DNA of 64,000 nt from CAVPGP01 sp963704025. GTDB lineage: Bacteria > Actinomycetota > Thermoleophilia > Gaiellales > Gaiellaceae. The position numbers and the translations under genes were made by a program. Shown here in pieces: positions 1 through 8,042 of this stretch (its first letter is position 1; the number at the start of each line of letters is the position of its first letter). The notes under the pieces are model-generated. The model searched no databases. It saw nothing but the letters and a program-made list of their open reading frames with translations, and was not told the origin of the DNA. Where the stretch lies: the NCBI GenBank assembly GCA_963704025.1, contig CAVPGP010000001.1:1178001-1242000 (forward strand), given 5' to 3'.

Positions 1-438
1 CGGGAGACGACGATCGCGATCCAGTTCAAGCGGGCGCCCCACCCGCCGTTCGAGGAGACGCAGGGCGAGCCGCTGCGCCCCAACGTGCTCCTGATCCACG
101 TCCAGCCCGACGAGGGCGTCTCGCTCGCGATCGGCGCGAAGGTCCCCGGCCAGGGGGTCGCGATCCGGACAGTGCACATGGACTTTCTCTATGGCGGCGC
201 GTTCCGCACCGGCCTGCCGGAGGCGTACGAGCGGCTGATCCTCGACGCGATGCTGGGCGACGCGACGCTCTTCACGCGCACCGACGAGGTGGAGGAGCAG
301 TGGTCGCTCGTCGACGCGATCGTCGCGGCCTGGGCGAGAGACCGGCCGTCGTTCCCCAACTACGCCGCCGGCACGTGGGGTCCACAGTCGGCCGACGAGC
401 TGCTGCACCGGGACGGGCGGTCGTGGCGTCGACACTAA
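1..438 (+). CDS. zwf: Glucose-6-phosphate 1-dehydrogenase, C-terminal part (5' end outside window)
   Basis: The frame is open from the first base and carries the C-terminal third of glucose-6-phosphate dehydrogenase, which oxidises glucose 6-phosphate to 6-phosphogluconolactone with NADP in the cytosolic pentose phosphate pathway. Typical C-terminal segments are visible: FKRAPHPPF, the RPNVLLIHVQPDEGVSL strand, the DFLYGGAF segment, and the closing PEAYERLILDAMLGDATLFTR helix. It ends in TAA at 436-438. The next gene, opcA, starts inside its last codons, so the two are translationally coupled. The zwf-opcA order is characteristic of actinobacteria and cyanobacteria. Confidence 0.95.
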   Translation, partial: RETTIAIQFKRAPHPPFEETQGEPLRPNVLLIHVQPDEGVSLAIGAKVPGQGVAIRTVHMDFLYGGAFRTGLPEAYERLILDAMLGDATLFTRTDEVEEQWSLVDAIVAAWARDRPSFPNYAAGTWGPQSADELLHRDGRSWRRH

Positions 439-1310
439 TAACAGAGCCCTGGACCGGCGAGAACGTCACGGTCTCGCAGATCGAGCGCGAGCTCGGTCGG
501 CTGCGTGCCGCGTCGGATCTCGCCACGATGCAGCGCACGAGCGTGATGACGCACATCGCCTGGGTGCCGCGCGACTGGCTGGAGGCGGCGCGGAGCGTGC
601 TCGCCGGACTGGCCGAGCGGCATCCGTCGCGGACCATCCTGCTCGTGCCCGAGCCGGGCGAGCAGGACGGGCTGGACGCCCTGCTGTCGCTCGTCTGCTT
701 TCCGCTCGGAGATCGGTCCGTCTGCGCGGACGTGATCGAGCTGACCCTGCGCGGCAACCGGACAGGCGCGCCTGCGTCGATCGTGCTGCCGCTGCTCATC
801 TCCGACCTGCCCGCGTTCTGCCGCTGGCGCGGCCGACCGCAGTTCGGCGAGCGCTCCTTCGAGCAGCTCGTCGACGTCGTCGACCGGCTCGTCGTCGACT
901 CGGCCGAGTGGGGAGACCTCGGCTACCGCGAGCTGGTGGGGATCTTCGACCGCACCGCCGTCACGGATATCGCCTGGGCGCGCATCCTGCCCTGGCGGAT
1001 CAAGCTGGCCCGCTGCTGGCCCGAGATCCGCGAGCAGGAGATCCGAGTGCGCGGCCCGCACCCGGAGGCGACGCTCCTGCACGGCTGGCTCGAGGCGCGG
1101 CTGCGGCGCGCGATCTATCCGCTCCGGGAGGCGGAGGAGCTCGGCGTCCAGCTCGGCGGGGAGGACCTGGCTCCGCCGCCGGATGAGCAGAAGTCGCCGG
1201 CCGATCTTCTCTCCGACGAGCTCGATCGGTTCGGACGCGACCCGATCTACGAAGAGGCGGTCGCGCGGGTCGTGTCGGAGGCGGCGATGCGCCCTAGTGC
1301 ACGACCTTGA
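423..1310 (+). CDS. opcA: Glucose-6-phosphate dehydrogenase assembly protein OpcA
   Basis: A protein of about 295 residues from a GTG at 423 that overlaps the zwf stop by 16 bp. Starts further upstream would run deep inside zwf. OpcA is an allosteric and assembly partner of Zwf in actinobacteria and cyanobacteria. Family-like segments are the N-terminal helix SQIERELGRLRA, the central TSVMTHIAWVP, and LPLLISDLPAFCRWRGRP in the middle. No enzymatic motif is expected. The stop at 1308-1310 overlaps by 17 bp the convergent gene ending at 1294, so the two 3' ends share sequence. Confidence 0.93.
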   Translation: MASTLITEPWTGENVTVSQIERELGRLRAASDLATMQRTSVMTHIAWVPRDWLEAARSVLAGLAERHPSRTILLVPEPGEQDGLDALLSLVCFPLGDRSVCADVIELTLRGNRTGAPASIVLPLLISDLPAFCRWRGRPQFGERSFEQLVDVVDRLVVDSAEWGDLGYRELVGIFDRTAVTDIAWARILPWRIKLARCWPEIREQEIRVRGPHPEATLLHGWLEARLRRAIYPLREAEELGVQLGGEDLAPPPDEQKSPADLLSDELDRFGRDPIYEEAVARVVSEAAMRPSARP

Positions 1311-2988
1311 ACTGATCGCCGGTCAGCCTGAGCGCGACCGGTGTCGACCAGGTCATGTTCTGGGCGCCCTTGGGCAGCGACGGGTTGATGCCGCGGACCC
1401 GGTACCACCAGGTCCCGGGCTTCGTGATCGGCAGCACCGCCGACGTCGCGTGCGTCTGCACGCCGCCCGCCTTCTTCCAGGGGTAGCTTCGGTCCTTGGC
1501 CCACTCGACGTCGTAGGAGATCGCGCCGGTGGCGGGCTGCCACGCGATCAGGGGCGAGCTGTGGAAGGTCGGCAGCCCCTTCACCGCGGCGATCATGCGG
1601 CCCGTGGGCGAGAGCCCCGAGACGTAGGGGGTCGACGACTCGGCGACGACCGGCTTCGAGACCTTGCCGAAGCTGCCGAGGCGCCCGGCCTCGCAGGCGT
1701 CCTGGGGGACGTTCAGGTCGTGGTACTCGAGCGGCTGCGGGTCGCCCGGCTTCAGGACGGTGCCGATCCCGAGCACCATCACGGGGACGACGGTCCAGTA
1801 GTAGCGCCCGTTGGGCCAGCCGCTGTCCCAGAGGTCGACCCGCGCGACCGACGTGTCCGAGGCGGCGGCGCCGGAGGTGCCCGAGCCTTTGTCGACTGCG
1901 TTGCCGGGATCCTCGTTCGTCAGCACCTTCTCGCCTTCGGCGTCGTAGGCGGCCCCCTCGGAGCCGCCGATCTTGACGATCCCGGACTGCCACCTGCCGA
2001 GGTCCTGGGAGTCCTGCGGGAGCGAGAGCGGCCCGCCCTTCGTCCGCGGAGCGAAGGCGGGGGACCCCACGATCGAGCCCGTGAAGACGCGGTTCACACA
2101 GTGGTCGTCCGTGAAGACGTAGATGCGGTAGAGCGGGCTGCCCGGAGCGACGCCGGTGACGGTTCCCGGCGCGCCCGACCAGGCGAGACCCGGTGTCAGC
2201 TCGTGGGGCTTCGCCTGGGCGCCGGCCTTGACGTACTCGTCGGAGACGGTGACGTTCGGCGTCAGGGTGCCGGTGGAGGAGGGCGGGTTGACGCTCGTGA
2301 ACGTCGGGCTCCACGGGCCGTAGGAAACGCGCGGCAGGCCGTTCTTCGTCCCCAGCGAGGCGTCGACGTAGCGGACGGCGCGCACGCGCCACTTGATCGG
2401 ATTCGACCAGGCGAACGACTCGTGGAAGGTGTAGAACTCGCGCTCGTCCGCGACGTTCGTCGTCGTCTGGAACGCCTTTGAGGGCGTGATCTCGGGGTAG
2501 AGCACGTCGTACGCCGTCGCGCCCTCGACGGGCGCCCAGCGGACGAGCCCGGGCGGCGCCGTCAGCTGCTGCGGCACGTCGCTGTCGCGCCAGCGCATGT
2601 TGAAGCCGAACGGCGCGCTCCACTGGGAGACGGCACCGCCCTTGGTGATCGAGCGGACGTGCGCCCAGAGGGCGTAGGGCTTCCCGGTCATCCACGGCAG
2701 CTGCAGCGGGACGGACACCGCCGGCTGCCGCAGCTTGTCGTCGCTCCAGACGATGTTCCCGTCGCTGAAGTTCTCGTTCGTCGCGAGCTCGAACTCGTAG
2801 CGGACGGCCTTGCGCACCGGTGTCCAGGCAAACGACGGCGTGCGCGGGAACGTGTGCGTCTCGGGCTCGTCGGCGCGGAGCAGGAACGCGCTCAGGTCCG
2901 AGGGCGGGGCGGCTGGAAGCGGGCCCGCGGCCTGCGCAGATGCACCCAGGACGAGGGCGAGTGGGAGTAGGAGTGCGAGCTGCCGCAC
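1294..2988 (-). CDS. Secreted protein with fibronectin III-like repeats
   Basis: This 564-residue protein has a clear signal peptide (MRQLALLLPLALVLGASAQA). The rest is built from several beta-rich modules with FN3-like signatures such as PSFAWTPVRKAVRYEFELAT, GLVRWAPVEGATAYDVLYPE and LIAWQPATGAISYDVEWAKD, each followed by a tryptophan/arginine strand. That arrangement suggests about four extracellular Ig/FN3 domains. No catalytic motif was seen. The start is 24 bp after the amidase gene on the same strand, so they are probably cotranscribed. Function is unknown; an exported surface or matrix protein is the safest reading. Confidence 0.75.
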   Translation of the reverse strand: MRQLALLLPLALVLGASAQAAGPLPAAPPSDLSAFLLRADEPETHTFPRTPSFAWTPVRKAVRYEFELATNENFSDGNIVWSDDKLRQPAVSVPLQLPWMTGKPYALWAHVRSITKGGAVSQWSAPFGFNMRWRDSDVPQQLTAPPGLVRWAPVEGATAYDVLYPEITPSKAFQTTTNVADEREFYTFHESFAWSNPIKWRVRAVRYVDASLGTKNGLPRVSYGPWSPTFTSVNPPSSTGTLTPNVTVSDEYVKAGAQAKPHELTPGLAWSGAPGTVTGVAPGSPLYRIYVFTDDHCVNRVFTGSIVGSPAFAPRTKGGPLSLPQDSQDLGRWQSGIVKIGGSEGAAYDAEGEKVLTNEDPGNAVDKGSGTSGAAASDTSVARVDLWDSGWPNGRYYWTVVPVMVLGIGTVLKPGDPQPLEYHDLNVPQDACEAGRLGSFGKVSKPVVAESSTPYVSGLSPTGRMIAAVKGLPTFHSSPLIAWQPATGAISYDVEWAKDRSYPWKKAGGVQTHATSAVLPITKPGTWWYRVRGINPSLPKGAQNMTWSTPVALRLTGDQFKVVH

Positions 2989-3012
2989 GTCCTCTCTTTC
3001 GGCAATCCAGGG

Positions 3013-4125
3013 CTAGCCCTTGAGGGCGTCCTCCAGCAGGCGGCCCGCCCCGAGCACCAGCGCGTCTTCGCCTGCAGGAGCGGCCAGCTGCACCGAGGCG
3101 GGGAGGCGGCCCTCCGCCGGTCCGCACGGCAGCGCGAGGGCGGGCCAGCCGAGCGCGTTGAACGGGTACGTGAAGCGCAGGAGCCGCTGTCGCAGTGCGC
3201 CGTCCACGGAGCCCACCGGCGGTGCGACGAGAGCGAGCGTCGGCGTGAGGACGAGATCGACGCCGGCCACCGCCTCGGCGGCCTCCTCGCGGAAGGCGTC
3301 CCGCTCGCGCACGGCGCGCTCGTACTCGGCGTCCGTCACCGCGAGGCAGGCCTCGACGCGGCGGGCCACGTCTTCCCCGTAGAGCTCCGGGCTCTCGCCG
3401 TAGAGCTCGCGGTGCACGTCTGCGACCTCGCGCATGAAGCCGGCACCGGAGATCTCCGACGCGGGGAAGTCGAGCGTCGCGCGACGCGGGAAGTGGGCGG
3501 CGGCCTCCTCGACGCGTGCCCGGACGAGGGGATCGGCCTCGTCGAGGCCCGTGATCCCCACCCGGAGCTCGTCGAGCGACCGGAGCTCGCGGGGCGTGTA
3601 GCCCGGGGCGAGTGCCGGGAGCATCGCCTCGGCCTCGCGGACGGTGCGCGCCATTGGGCCCGCGTGGTCGAAGCTGGGCGCGAGCGGGAAGCAGCCGTCG
3701 AGCGGCACGAGCCCGTAGCTCGGCTTGAAGCCGACGGTGCCGCAACAGGCGGAAGGGATCCGGATCGAGCCGCCGGAGTCCGTTCCGAGGGCCGCGTCGG
3801 CGAGGCCGAGCAGGAGCGCCGCGGCGTTGCCGCCGCTCGACCCGCCCGCGATCCGGCCGGGCGCAGCCGGGTTTGGCACGGTGCCGAAGTGGGGGTTCTC
3901 GGAGGTGATCCCATAGGCGAACTCGTGCAGGTTCGCCTTGCCGACCGGCAGGTATCCGGCCGCCTCGAGCCGGCGCACCGCCTCCGCGGTCTGGTCCGGC
4001 ACGTGCTCCGCGAAGATCGCCGAGCCGTACGTCGTCGTCACCCCTGCCGTGTCGAAGAGATCCTTGACGGCGAGCCGCACCCCCGCGCCGCGCGGCTCCA
4101 GCTCGGTGATCCAGACGCCGTCCAC
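3013..4125 (-). CDS. Amidase signature family hydrolase
   Basis: 370 residues from a GTG start. The amidase signature Ser-cisSer-Lys triad is visible: Lys in AVKDLFD (about residue 21), the GGSSGG loop, and the nucleophile Ser in GTDSGGSIRIPSA. Family members hydrolyse amide bonds or form GatA of the tRNA-dependent amidotransferase. This one is shorter than GatA (about 480 residues) and has no gatC/gatB neighbours, so a free-standing amidase is more likely. Substrate unknown. The 150 bp upstream contains a palindromic repeat element, so its promoter, if any, lies within or next to that repeat. Confidence 0.88.
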   Translation of the reverse strand: MDGVWITELEPRGAGVRLAVKDLFDTAGVTTTYGSAIFAEHVPDQTAEAVRRLEAAGYLPVGKANLHEFAYGITSENPHFGTVPNPAAPGRIAGGSSGGNAAALLLGLADAALGTDSGGSIRIPSACCGTVGFKPSYGLVPLDGCFPLAPSFDHAGPMARTVREAEAMLPALAPGYTPRELRSLDELRVGITGLDEADPLVRARVEEAAAHFPRRATLDFPASEISGAGFMREVADVHRELYGESPELYGEDVARRVEACLAVTDAEYERAVRERDAFREEAAEAVAGVDLVLTPTLALVAPPVGSVDGALRQRLLRFTYPFNALGWPALALPCGPAEGRLPASVQLAAPAGEDALVLGAGRLLEDALKG

Positions 4126-4156
4126 CTAGACGGCACGACTCGCAGCGGCGACCCAC

Positions 4157-4280
4157 TGTGGACGAATCGTTACGCTTCCTTGCAACTTGGTCTGACCAAG
4201 TGGTGCCGTGCCAAGCCGCATGAATCCTGGAACGTGGACGAAAAGTTCCACTTTCTTGAACCTTGGTCTGACCAAGTGGG
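4157..4280 (+). repeat. Solo copy of a RAYT-type palindromic repeat pair
   Basis: Two near-identical units each end in the 15-bp palindrome CTTGGTCTGACCAAG, at 4186-4200 and 4262-4276, with centres exactly 76 bp apart. Each palindrome is preceded by a related extension (CGCTTCCTTGCAA and CACTTTCTTGAAC). The whole 124 bp aligns without gaps to the reverse complement of 29032-29159, which lies directly upstream of a REP-associated transposase gene. It fills the gap between the Nudix and amidase genes. The palindrome also resembles GntR/FadR-type operators, which is an alternative reading. Confidence 0.75.
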
Positions 4281-4282
4281 TC

Positions 4283-4894
4283 TCAGTCGAAGTCCGCCGG
4301 CAGGGAGGGGTCGCGCAGATGCGCGAACGCCCGGGTGAGGTGCTCGGGCGGCGTACGGCGCGACAGCTCGGGTAGCTCGTCCTCCGCGAAGAAGCGCGCC
4401 TCGAGAATCTCGCTCGCCTGCACAGGGGCCGGCTCGGAGTCGTCCAGCTCGCAGAGGAAATAGGTCTTGTACGCGTAGAACGGCCACCGGCCCTTGCCGC
4501 GGACGTCCCGCTCGTAGAGGCCGATCAGCTTCATGGCCCGGCCGCGGTACCCGCTTTCCTCCTGCAGTTCCTTCTCCGCGGCCTCGCTCGGCTTCTGACC
4601 CACCTCCGCCCAGCCCCCGGGCAGGGCCCACAGGCGGTCGTCGATCCCGCGGACGAGCAGCACCCGCCCGTCCCGGAATGCCGCGGCGCGGACGTCGACC
4701 TTGGGCGTCGCGTGGCCTGTCTCGACCGTGAACGCGGCCAACAGCTCCTCGCGCTCGACCTCGCCCGACTCGGCCATCTCGACCGCGACCCTGCGCACCT
4801 CCTCGTAGCGCTCGCGCTCGAAGGGGCTCTCCGTGTAATTGAGCCCGCTCTGGGCGGCCGCCTGCAGGCGCCGCACCCAGTCGAGCCACGCCAT
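4283..4894 (-). CDS. Nudix hydrolase with N-terminal Nudix_N_2-like domain
   Basis: 203 residues. The N-terminal 60 residues (AAAQSGLNYTESPFERERYE) match the domain found before the Nudix fold in proteins like YjhB, and the Nudix domain begins near residue 65. The Nudix box runs from GGWAEVGQ to KELQEESGY and keeps KE-L-Q-EE, but the glutamate normally at box position 7 is Gln. Family members cleave nucleoside diphosphates linked to another group, such as ADP-ribose or NADH. I chose the ATG at 4892-4894 because longer reading overlaps the preceding membrane protein gene. It follows the cta cluster by 25 bp, probably in one transcript. Confidence 0.88.
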   Translation of the reverse strand: MAWLDWVRRLQAAAQSGLNYTESPFERERYEEVRRVAVEMAESGEVEREELLAAFTVETGHATPKVDVRAAAFRDGRVLLVRGIDDRLWALPGGWAEVGQKPSEAAEKELQEESGYRGRAMKLIGLYERDVRGKGRWPFYAYKTYFLCELDDSEPAPVQASEILEARFFAEDELPELSRRTPPEHLTRAFAHLRDPSLPADFD

Positions 4895-4919
4895 GCCTTG
4901 ATCCGGGCCCCTGTCCAGC

Positions 4920-5117
4920 CTAGTCCAGCGCCAGATAGACGAGCGCGACGCCGAACGAGCCGGCGAAGAGCAGGAGGAACACGCCGAAGAGCGTCCACCC
5001 CCAGAGGTTGTTCTTCCGCGCAAGCTCCGCGTGCGGGTCGACCGGTTCCTGGAGGCCGGTCGGCGGCGGTGATTCCTGAGGCGATTCGGGCAGCGGCTCG
5101 ACCAGCTCTTCACTCAT
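4920..5117 (-). CDS. Small single-pass membrane protein of the cta cluster
   Basis: A 65-residue protein with a proline/glutamate-rich cytosolic N-terminus and one transmembrane helix near residues 40-63 (WGWTLFGVFLLLFAGSFGVA). It lies 22 bp after ctaB and 25 bp before the Nudix gene, all on one strand. Short one-helix proteins often accompany actinobacterial and other caa3-type oxidases as accessory subunits, so a role in cytochrome oxidase assembly or structure is plausible but inferred from position only. No Pfam-level motif was recognised. Confidence 0.7.
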   Translation of the reverse strand: MSEELVEPLPESPQESPPPTGLQEPVDPHAELARKNNLWGWTLFGVFLLLFAGSFGVALVYLALD

Positions 5118-5139
5118 CGGCCGACCTCCGGCTGGACGA

Positions 5140-6408
5140 TCACGCGAGCACCGGATCCAGTGCCATCGCGACGAAGAGCAGCGCGAGGTAGAGGAGCGAG
5201 TAGTGGAACAGGAGCCCGGCGTGCCGGCGCGAGAGCGAGCGCTGCAGCACGAGCGCCAGCGCGAGGAAAACGGCTCCGAGGAAGATCGCCGAGACGAGGT
5301 AGACGGTGCCCATGCCGGCCCAGAGCGCCGGTGTCGCCGAGACGGCGATCAGGACGACCGTGTAGACGACGATCTGCCGGGCCGTCTCGCGGTCGCCCTT
5401 CACGACCGGGAGCATCGGCACCTTCGCGGCCGCGTAATTCTCCTTGATCAGGAGCGCGAGCGCCCAGAAGTGCGGCGGCGTCCAGAAGAAGACGATCGCG
5501 AAGAGCAGCAGCGCGGCGAGCGTCACGTCCCCCGTCGCCGCCGCGTAGCCCACGAGCGGCGGCACTGCGCCGGCGGCGCCGCCGATGACGATGTTCTGCG
5601 GCGTCGAGCGCTTGAGCCAGCGCGTGTAGACGAGGACGTAGAACAGGTTGCCGACAAGTGCGAGCGCGGCCGCGACGACATTCACCGTCGAGGCCAGGAG
5701 CGCGAACGAGAGGGCCGAGAGCGCGAGCCCGAACTCGAGCGCGCGGGACGGCGGCACGCGACCCGCCGCCACCGGGCGCCGCTCCGTCCGCTTGCCCATC
5801 AGGCGGTCGATGTCGGCGTCGAGGACGTGGTTGAGCGCCGAGGCGCCGCCGCACGCGAGCGCGAGACCGGTCAGAGTCGCGGCCAGTTGGCGGCCACCCG
5901 GCCAGCCGCCGGCGCCCACGAACATCCCACCGGCGCCCGTGAGCAGCAGCAGGCTCATGATCCGCGGCTTGGTCAGCGTCACGTAGTCCCGCCAGGGGCC
6001 GCCCGGCGCCGGCTGCCCACGGAGCGTGAGCGCTGCCAGCACGCATGTCGCCGCGAAGGCGATCGCCGACAGCGCTAGGTGAAAGCCCGGCGCGGTGATC
6101 GCCGCGGCGAGGCCGAAGAGCGCGGTGGCGACGAGCGCGGGGGCGAGCAGCCGGCGGTGAGCCGTCCATGCCGCAACCACGACGGCCGCCAGCGGCGGCA
6201 GCGCCAGCGCGGCAAGCAGGCGGTGCGCCGTCCCGAGGGACGCTGCGCCCGAGACGACGGCGAGCAGCGTCGCCGCCGCAGCGCCGAGCGCCGTCAGCCG
6301 CAGCCAGGCCCCCGGGGCGAGCTCGGAGCGCAGGGTCCCCGAGCGCAGGGTCTCAGAGCGCAGGGTCCCAGAGCGCAGGGTCTCGGAGTTCGGAACCCCG
6401 GAGCTCAC
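5140..6408 (-). CDS. ctaB: Protoheme IX farnesyltransferase (heme O synthase) with an N-terminal CtaA-half-like domain
   Basis: 422 residues from a GTG overlapping the ctaD stop (GTGA). The C-terminal about 290 residues are a UbiA-type prenyltransferase that makes heme O from heme B and farnesyl diphosphate in the membrane: TKPRIMSLLLL, the Asp-rich NHVLDADIDRLMGKRTERRP motif, YTRWLKRSTPQNIVIGG and FFWTPPHFWALAL. Ahead of it lie a low-complexity linker of ETLRS/GTLRS repeats and about 100 residues with four predicted helices, including a TAHRLLAAL His motif and a second His in GFHLALSAI. That pattern resembles one four-helix half of heme A synthase CtaA. The extension makes the protein about 130 residues longer than typical CtaB. 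Confidence 0.92.
   Translation of the reverse strand: MSSGVPNSETLRSGTLRSETLRSGTLRSELAPGAWLRLTALGAAAATLLAVVSGAASLGTAHRLLAALALPPLAAVVVAAWTAHRRLLAPALVATALFGLAAAITAPGFHLALSAIAFAATCVLAALTLRGQPAPGGPWRDYVTLTKPRIMSLLLLTGAGGMFVGAGGWPGGRQLAATLTGLALACGGASALNHVLDADIDRLMGKRTERRPVAAGRVPPSRALEFGLALSALSFALLASTVNVVAAALALVGNLFYVLVYTRWLKRSTPQNIVIGGAAGAVPPLVGYAAATGDVTLAALLLFAIVFFWTPPHFWALALLIKENYAAAKVPMLPVVKGDRETARQIVVYTVVLIAVSATPALWAGMGTVYLVSAIFLGAVFLALALVLQRSLSRRHAGLLFHYSLLYLALLFVAMALDPVLA
6326..6385 (-). repeat. 15-bp tandem repeat (4 copies) inside ctaB
   Basis: Four consecutive 15-bp units of GAGCGCAGGGTCYCN on the plus strand. They encode alternating ETLRS and GTLRS near the N-terminus of CtaB, so the basic period is 30 bp repeated twice. 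The repeat keeps the frame and sits in the linker before the first membrane helix, so copy number could vary without disrupting the enzyme. Confidence 0.9.
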
Positions 6409-8042
6409 AGCCCTTCCTCCTGCAGCTTCCGGCGCAGGTCGCGCAGCGGCCGCGCCGAGGTGACGTACGGCACGTGGTCGAAGTTGTGCGGCGGCGGGGG
6501 CGACGTCGTATACCACTCGAGCGTGTCCGCGAGCCACGGGTCGTTGCCGGCCCGGCGGCCGCTCCTCGCGGTCAGGATTACGTTGAGCGCGAAGAGCAGG
6601 ATGCTGAGCGCCATCAGGTAGGAGCCGATCGTCGAGACCAGGTTGTACGCCTCCCAGAGCCCTCCGTGGTGGTACGTGTAGATCCGGCGGGGCATCCCCA
6701 GCAAGCCGAGGAGGTGCTGCGGCATGAAGGTCAGGTTCATGCCGATGAACATCAGCCAGAAGTGTGCCTTGCCGAGACCCTCGTCGAGCCGCCGGCCGAA
6801 CATCTTCGGCCACCAGTAGTAGAGCCCGGCGAAGATGCCGAAGATGGAGCCGCCGAAGAGCACGTAGTGCAGGTGCGCGACCACGTAGTACGTGTCCGTC
6901 AGCTGCCAGTCGACGGGGAAGGCGGCGAGGAAGATCCCCGAGAGGCCGCCGATGGTGAAGACGGCGATGAATCCGAGCGCGAACAGCATCGGCGTGTCGA
7001 AGGAGATGTTCCCGCGCCAGAGCGTGGCGAGCCAGTTGAAGATCTTCACCCCGGTCGGGATGGCGATGATCATGGAGCTGAGCATGAAGAAGGCGTTCAG
7101 CCCCCACGGCAGGCCGACCGCGAACATGTGGTGGCCCCAGACGAGCAGCGAATAGAAGGCGATCCCGGCCGTCGAGAACGCTACGGCCTTGTAGCCGAAG
7201 ATCGGCTTCCGCGCGAACACCGGGATCACCTCGGAGATGATCCCCATCGCGGGCAGGATCATGATGTAGACCTCGGGGTGCCCGAAGAACCAGAAGACGT
7301 GCTGGTAGAGCACGACGTTCCCGCCCTCGTCGGGAACGAAGAAGTGCGTGCCGACGGTGCGGTCGAGCAGCAGCATCGTCAGGCCCGCCGAGAGCGCCGG
7401 CAGGACTGCGATCAGCAGCCAGCCGTAGGTGACGATCGTCCAGATGAAGAGCGGTATCCGCATCCACGTCATCCCGGGGGTGCGCATGTTGTGGATCGTG
7501 ACGACGAAGTTGATCGCGCCCGCGAGCGACGCAAGCGTCAGGATGTGCAGCCCCAGGATCCAGAGGTCGACGCCGTGGCCGGGCGAGTGGCTGTCGGAGA
7601 GCGGCGGATAGCCCGTCCAGCCGATCTTCGCGGCGCCGCCGGCCGCCCAGAACGAGCCCATCAGGATGATCCCGCCCATCAGGTAGAGCCAGTAGGAGAG
7701 GGCGTTCAGCCGCGGGAACGCCATGTCGCGGGCGCCGATCATCAGCGGTACGAGGTAGTTGCCGAAGCCGGCCAGGATGGGGACGACGACGAGGAAGACC
7801 ATCGTCGTGCCGTGCATGGTGAAGAGCGTGTTGTACGAGTCCTTGGTGATGAAGGTCTCGTCCGGCGTCGCGAGCTGGGTCCGGATCAGCAGCGCGAGCA
7901 CCCCGCCGATGACGAAGAAGATCAGCGCCGTGCCGATGTAGAGCAGGCCGATTCGCTTGTGGTCGACGGTCGTCAGCCACGACGTGACGCGACCGCGTCG
8001 CCAGTCCGCGCGGTACGGGTGGACGTCGGCGTTAGCCGCCAC
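6405..8042 (-). CDS. ctaD: Cytochrome c oxidase subunit I
   Basis: 545 residues, the 12-helix catalytic subunit of an aa3-type terminal oxidase. Diagnostic segments include the low-spin heme ligand region FTMHGTTMVFLVVVP, the CuB/tyrosine motif GHPEVYIMILPAMG, the CuB histidine pair in WGHHMFAVG, and VVAHLHYVLFGG with the high-spin and low-spin heme ligands. It couples oxygen reduction to proton pumping. The start overlaps the end of ctaC by 11 bp and its stop overlaps ctaB, giving a ctaC-ctaD-ctaB operon. No ctaE (subunit III) is adjacent. Confidence 0.97.
   Translation of the reverse strand: MAANADVHPYRADWRRGRVTSWLTTVDHKRIGLLYIGTALIFFVIGGVLALLIRTQLATPDETFITKDSYNTLFTMHGTTMVFLVVVPILAGFGNYLVPLMIGARDMAFPRLNALSYWLYLMGGIILMGSFWAAGGAAKIGWTGYPPLSDSHSPGHGVDLWILGLHILTLASLAGAINFVVTIHNMRTPGMTWMRIPLFIWTIVTYGWLLIAVLPALSAGLTMLLLDRTVGTHFFVPDEGGNVVLYQHVFWFFGHPEVYIMILPAMGIISEVIPVFARKPIFGYKAVAFSTAGIAFYSLLVWGHHMFAVGLPWGLNAFFMLSSMIIAIPTGVKIFNWLATLWRGNISFDTPMLFALGFIAVFTIGGLSGIFLAAFPVDWQLTDTYYVVAHLHYVLFGGSIFGIFAGLYYWWPKMFGRRLDEGLGKAHFWLMFIGMNLTFMPQHLLGLLGMPRRIYTYHHGGLWEAYNLVSTIGSYLMALSILLFALNVILTARSGRRAGNDPWLADTLEWYTTSPPPPHNFDHVPYVTSARPLRDLRRKLQEEGL

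Noticed and set aside
4160..4280. The two repeat copies can be translated in one frame to similar peptides (ASL.LGLTK...WSDQ)
   Set aside because: No start codon or ribosome site, and similarity is explained by the DNA-level palindromes and their fixed spacing.
5140..7980. One continuous open frame spanning ctaB and most of the ctaD region, which could suggest a CtaD-CtaB fusion
   Set aside because: The ctaD part of this frame is not the cytochrome oxidase frame. The true ctaD ends in TGA at 6405 and ctaB starts with an overlapping GTG.
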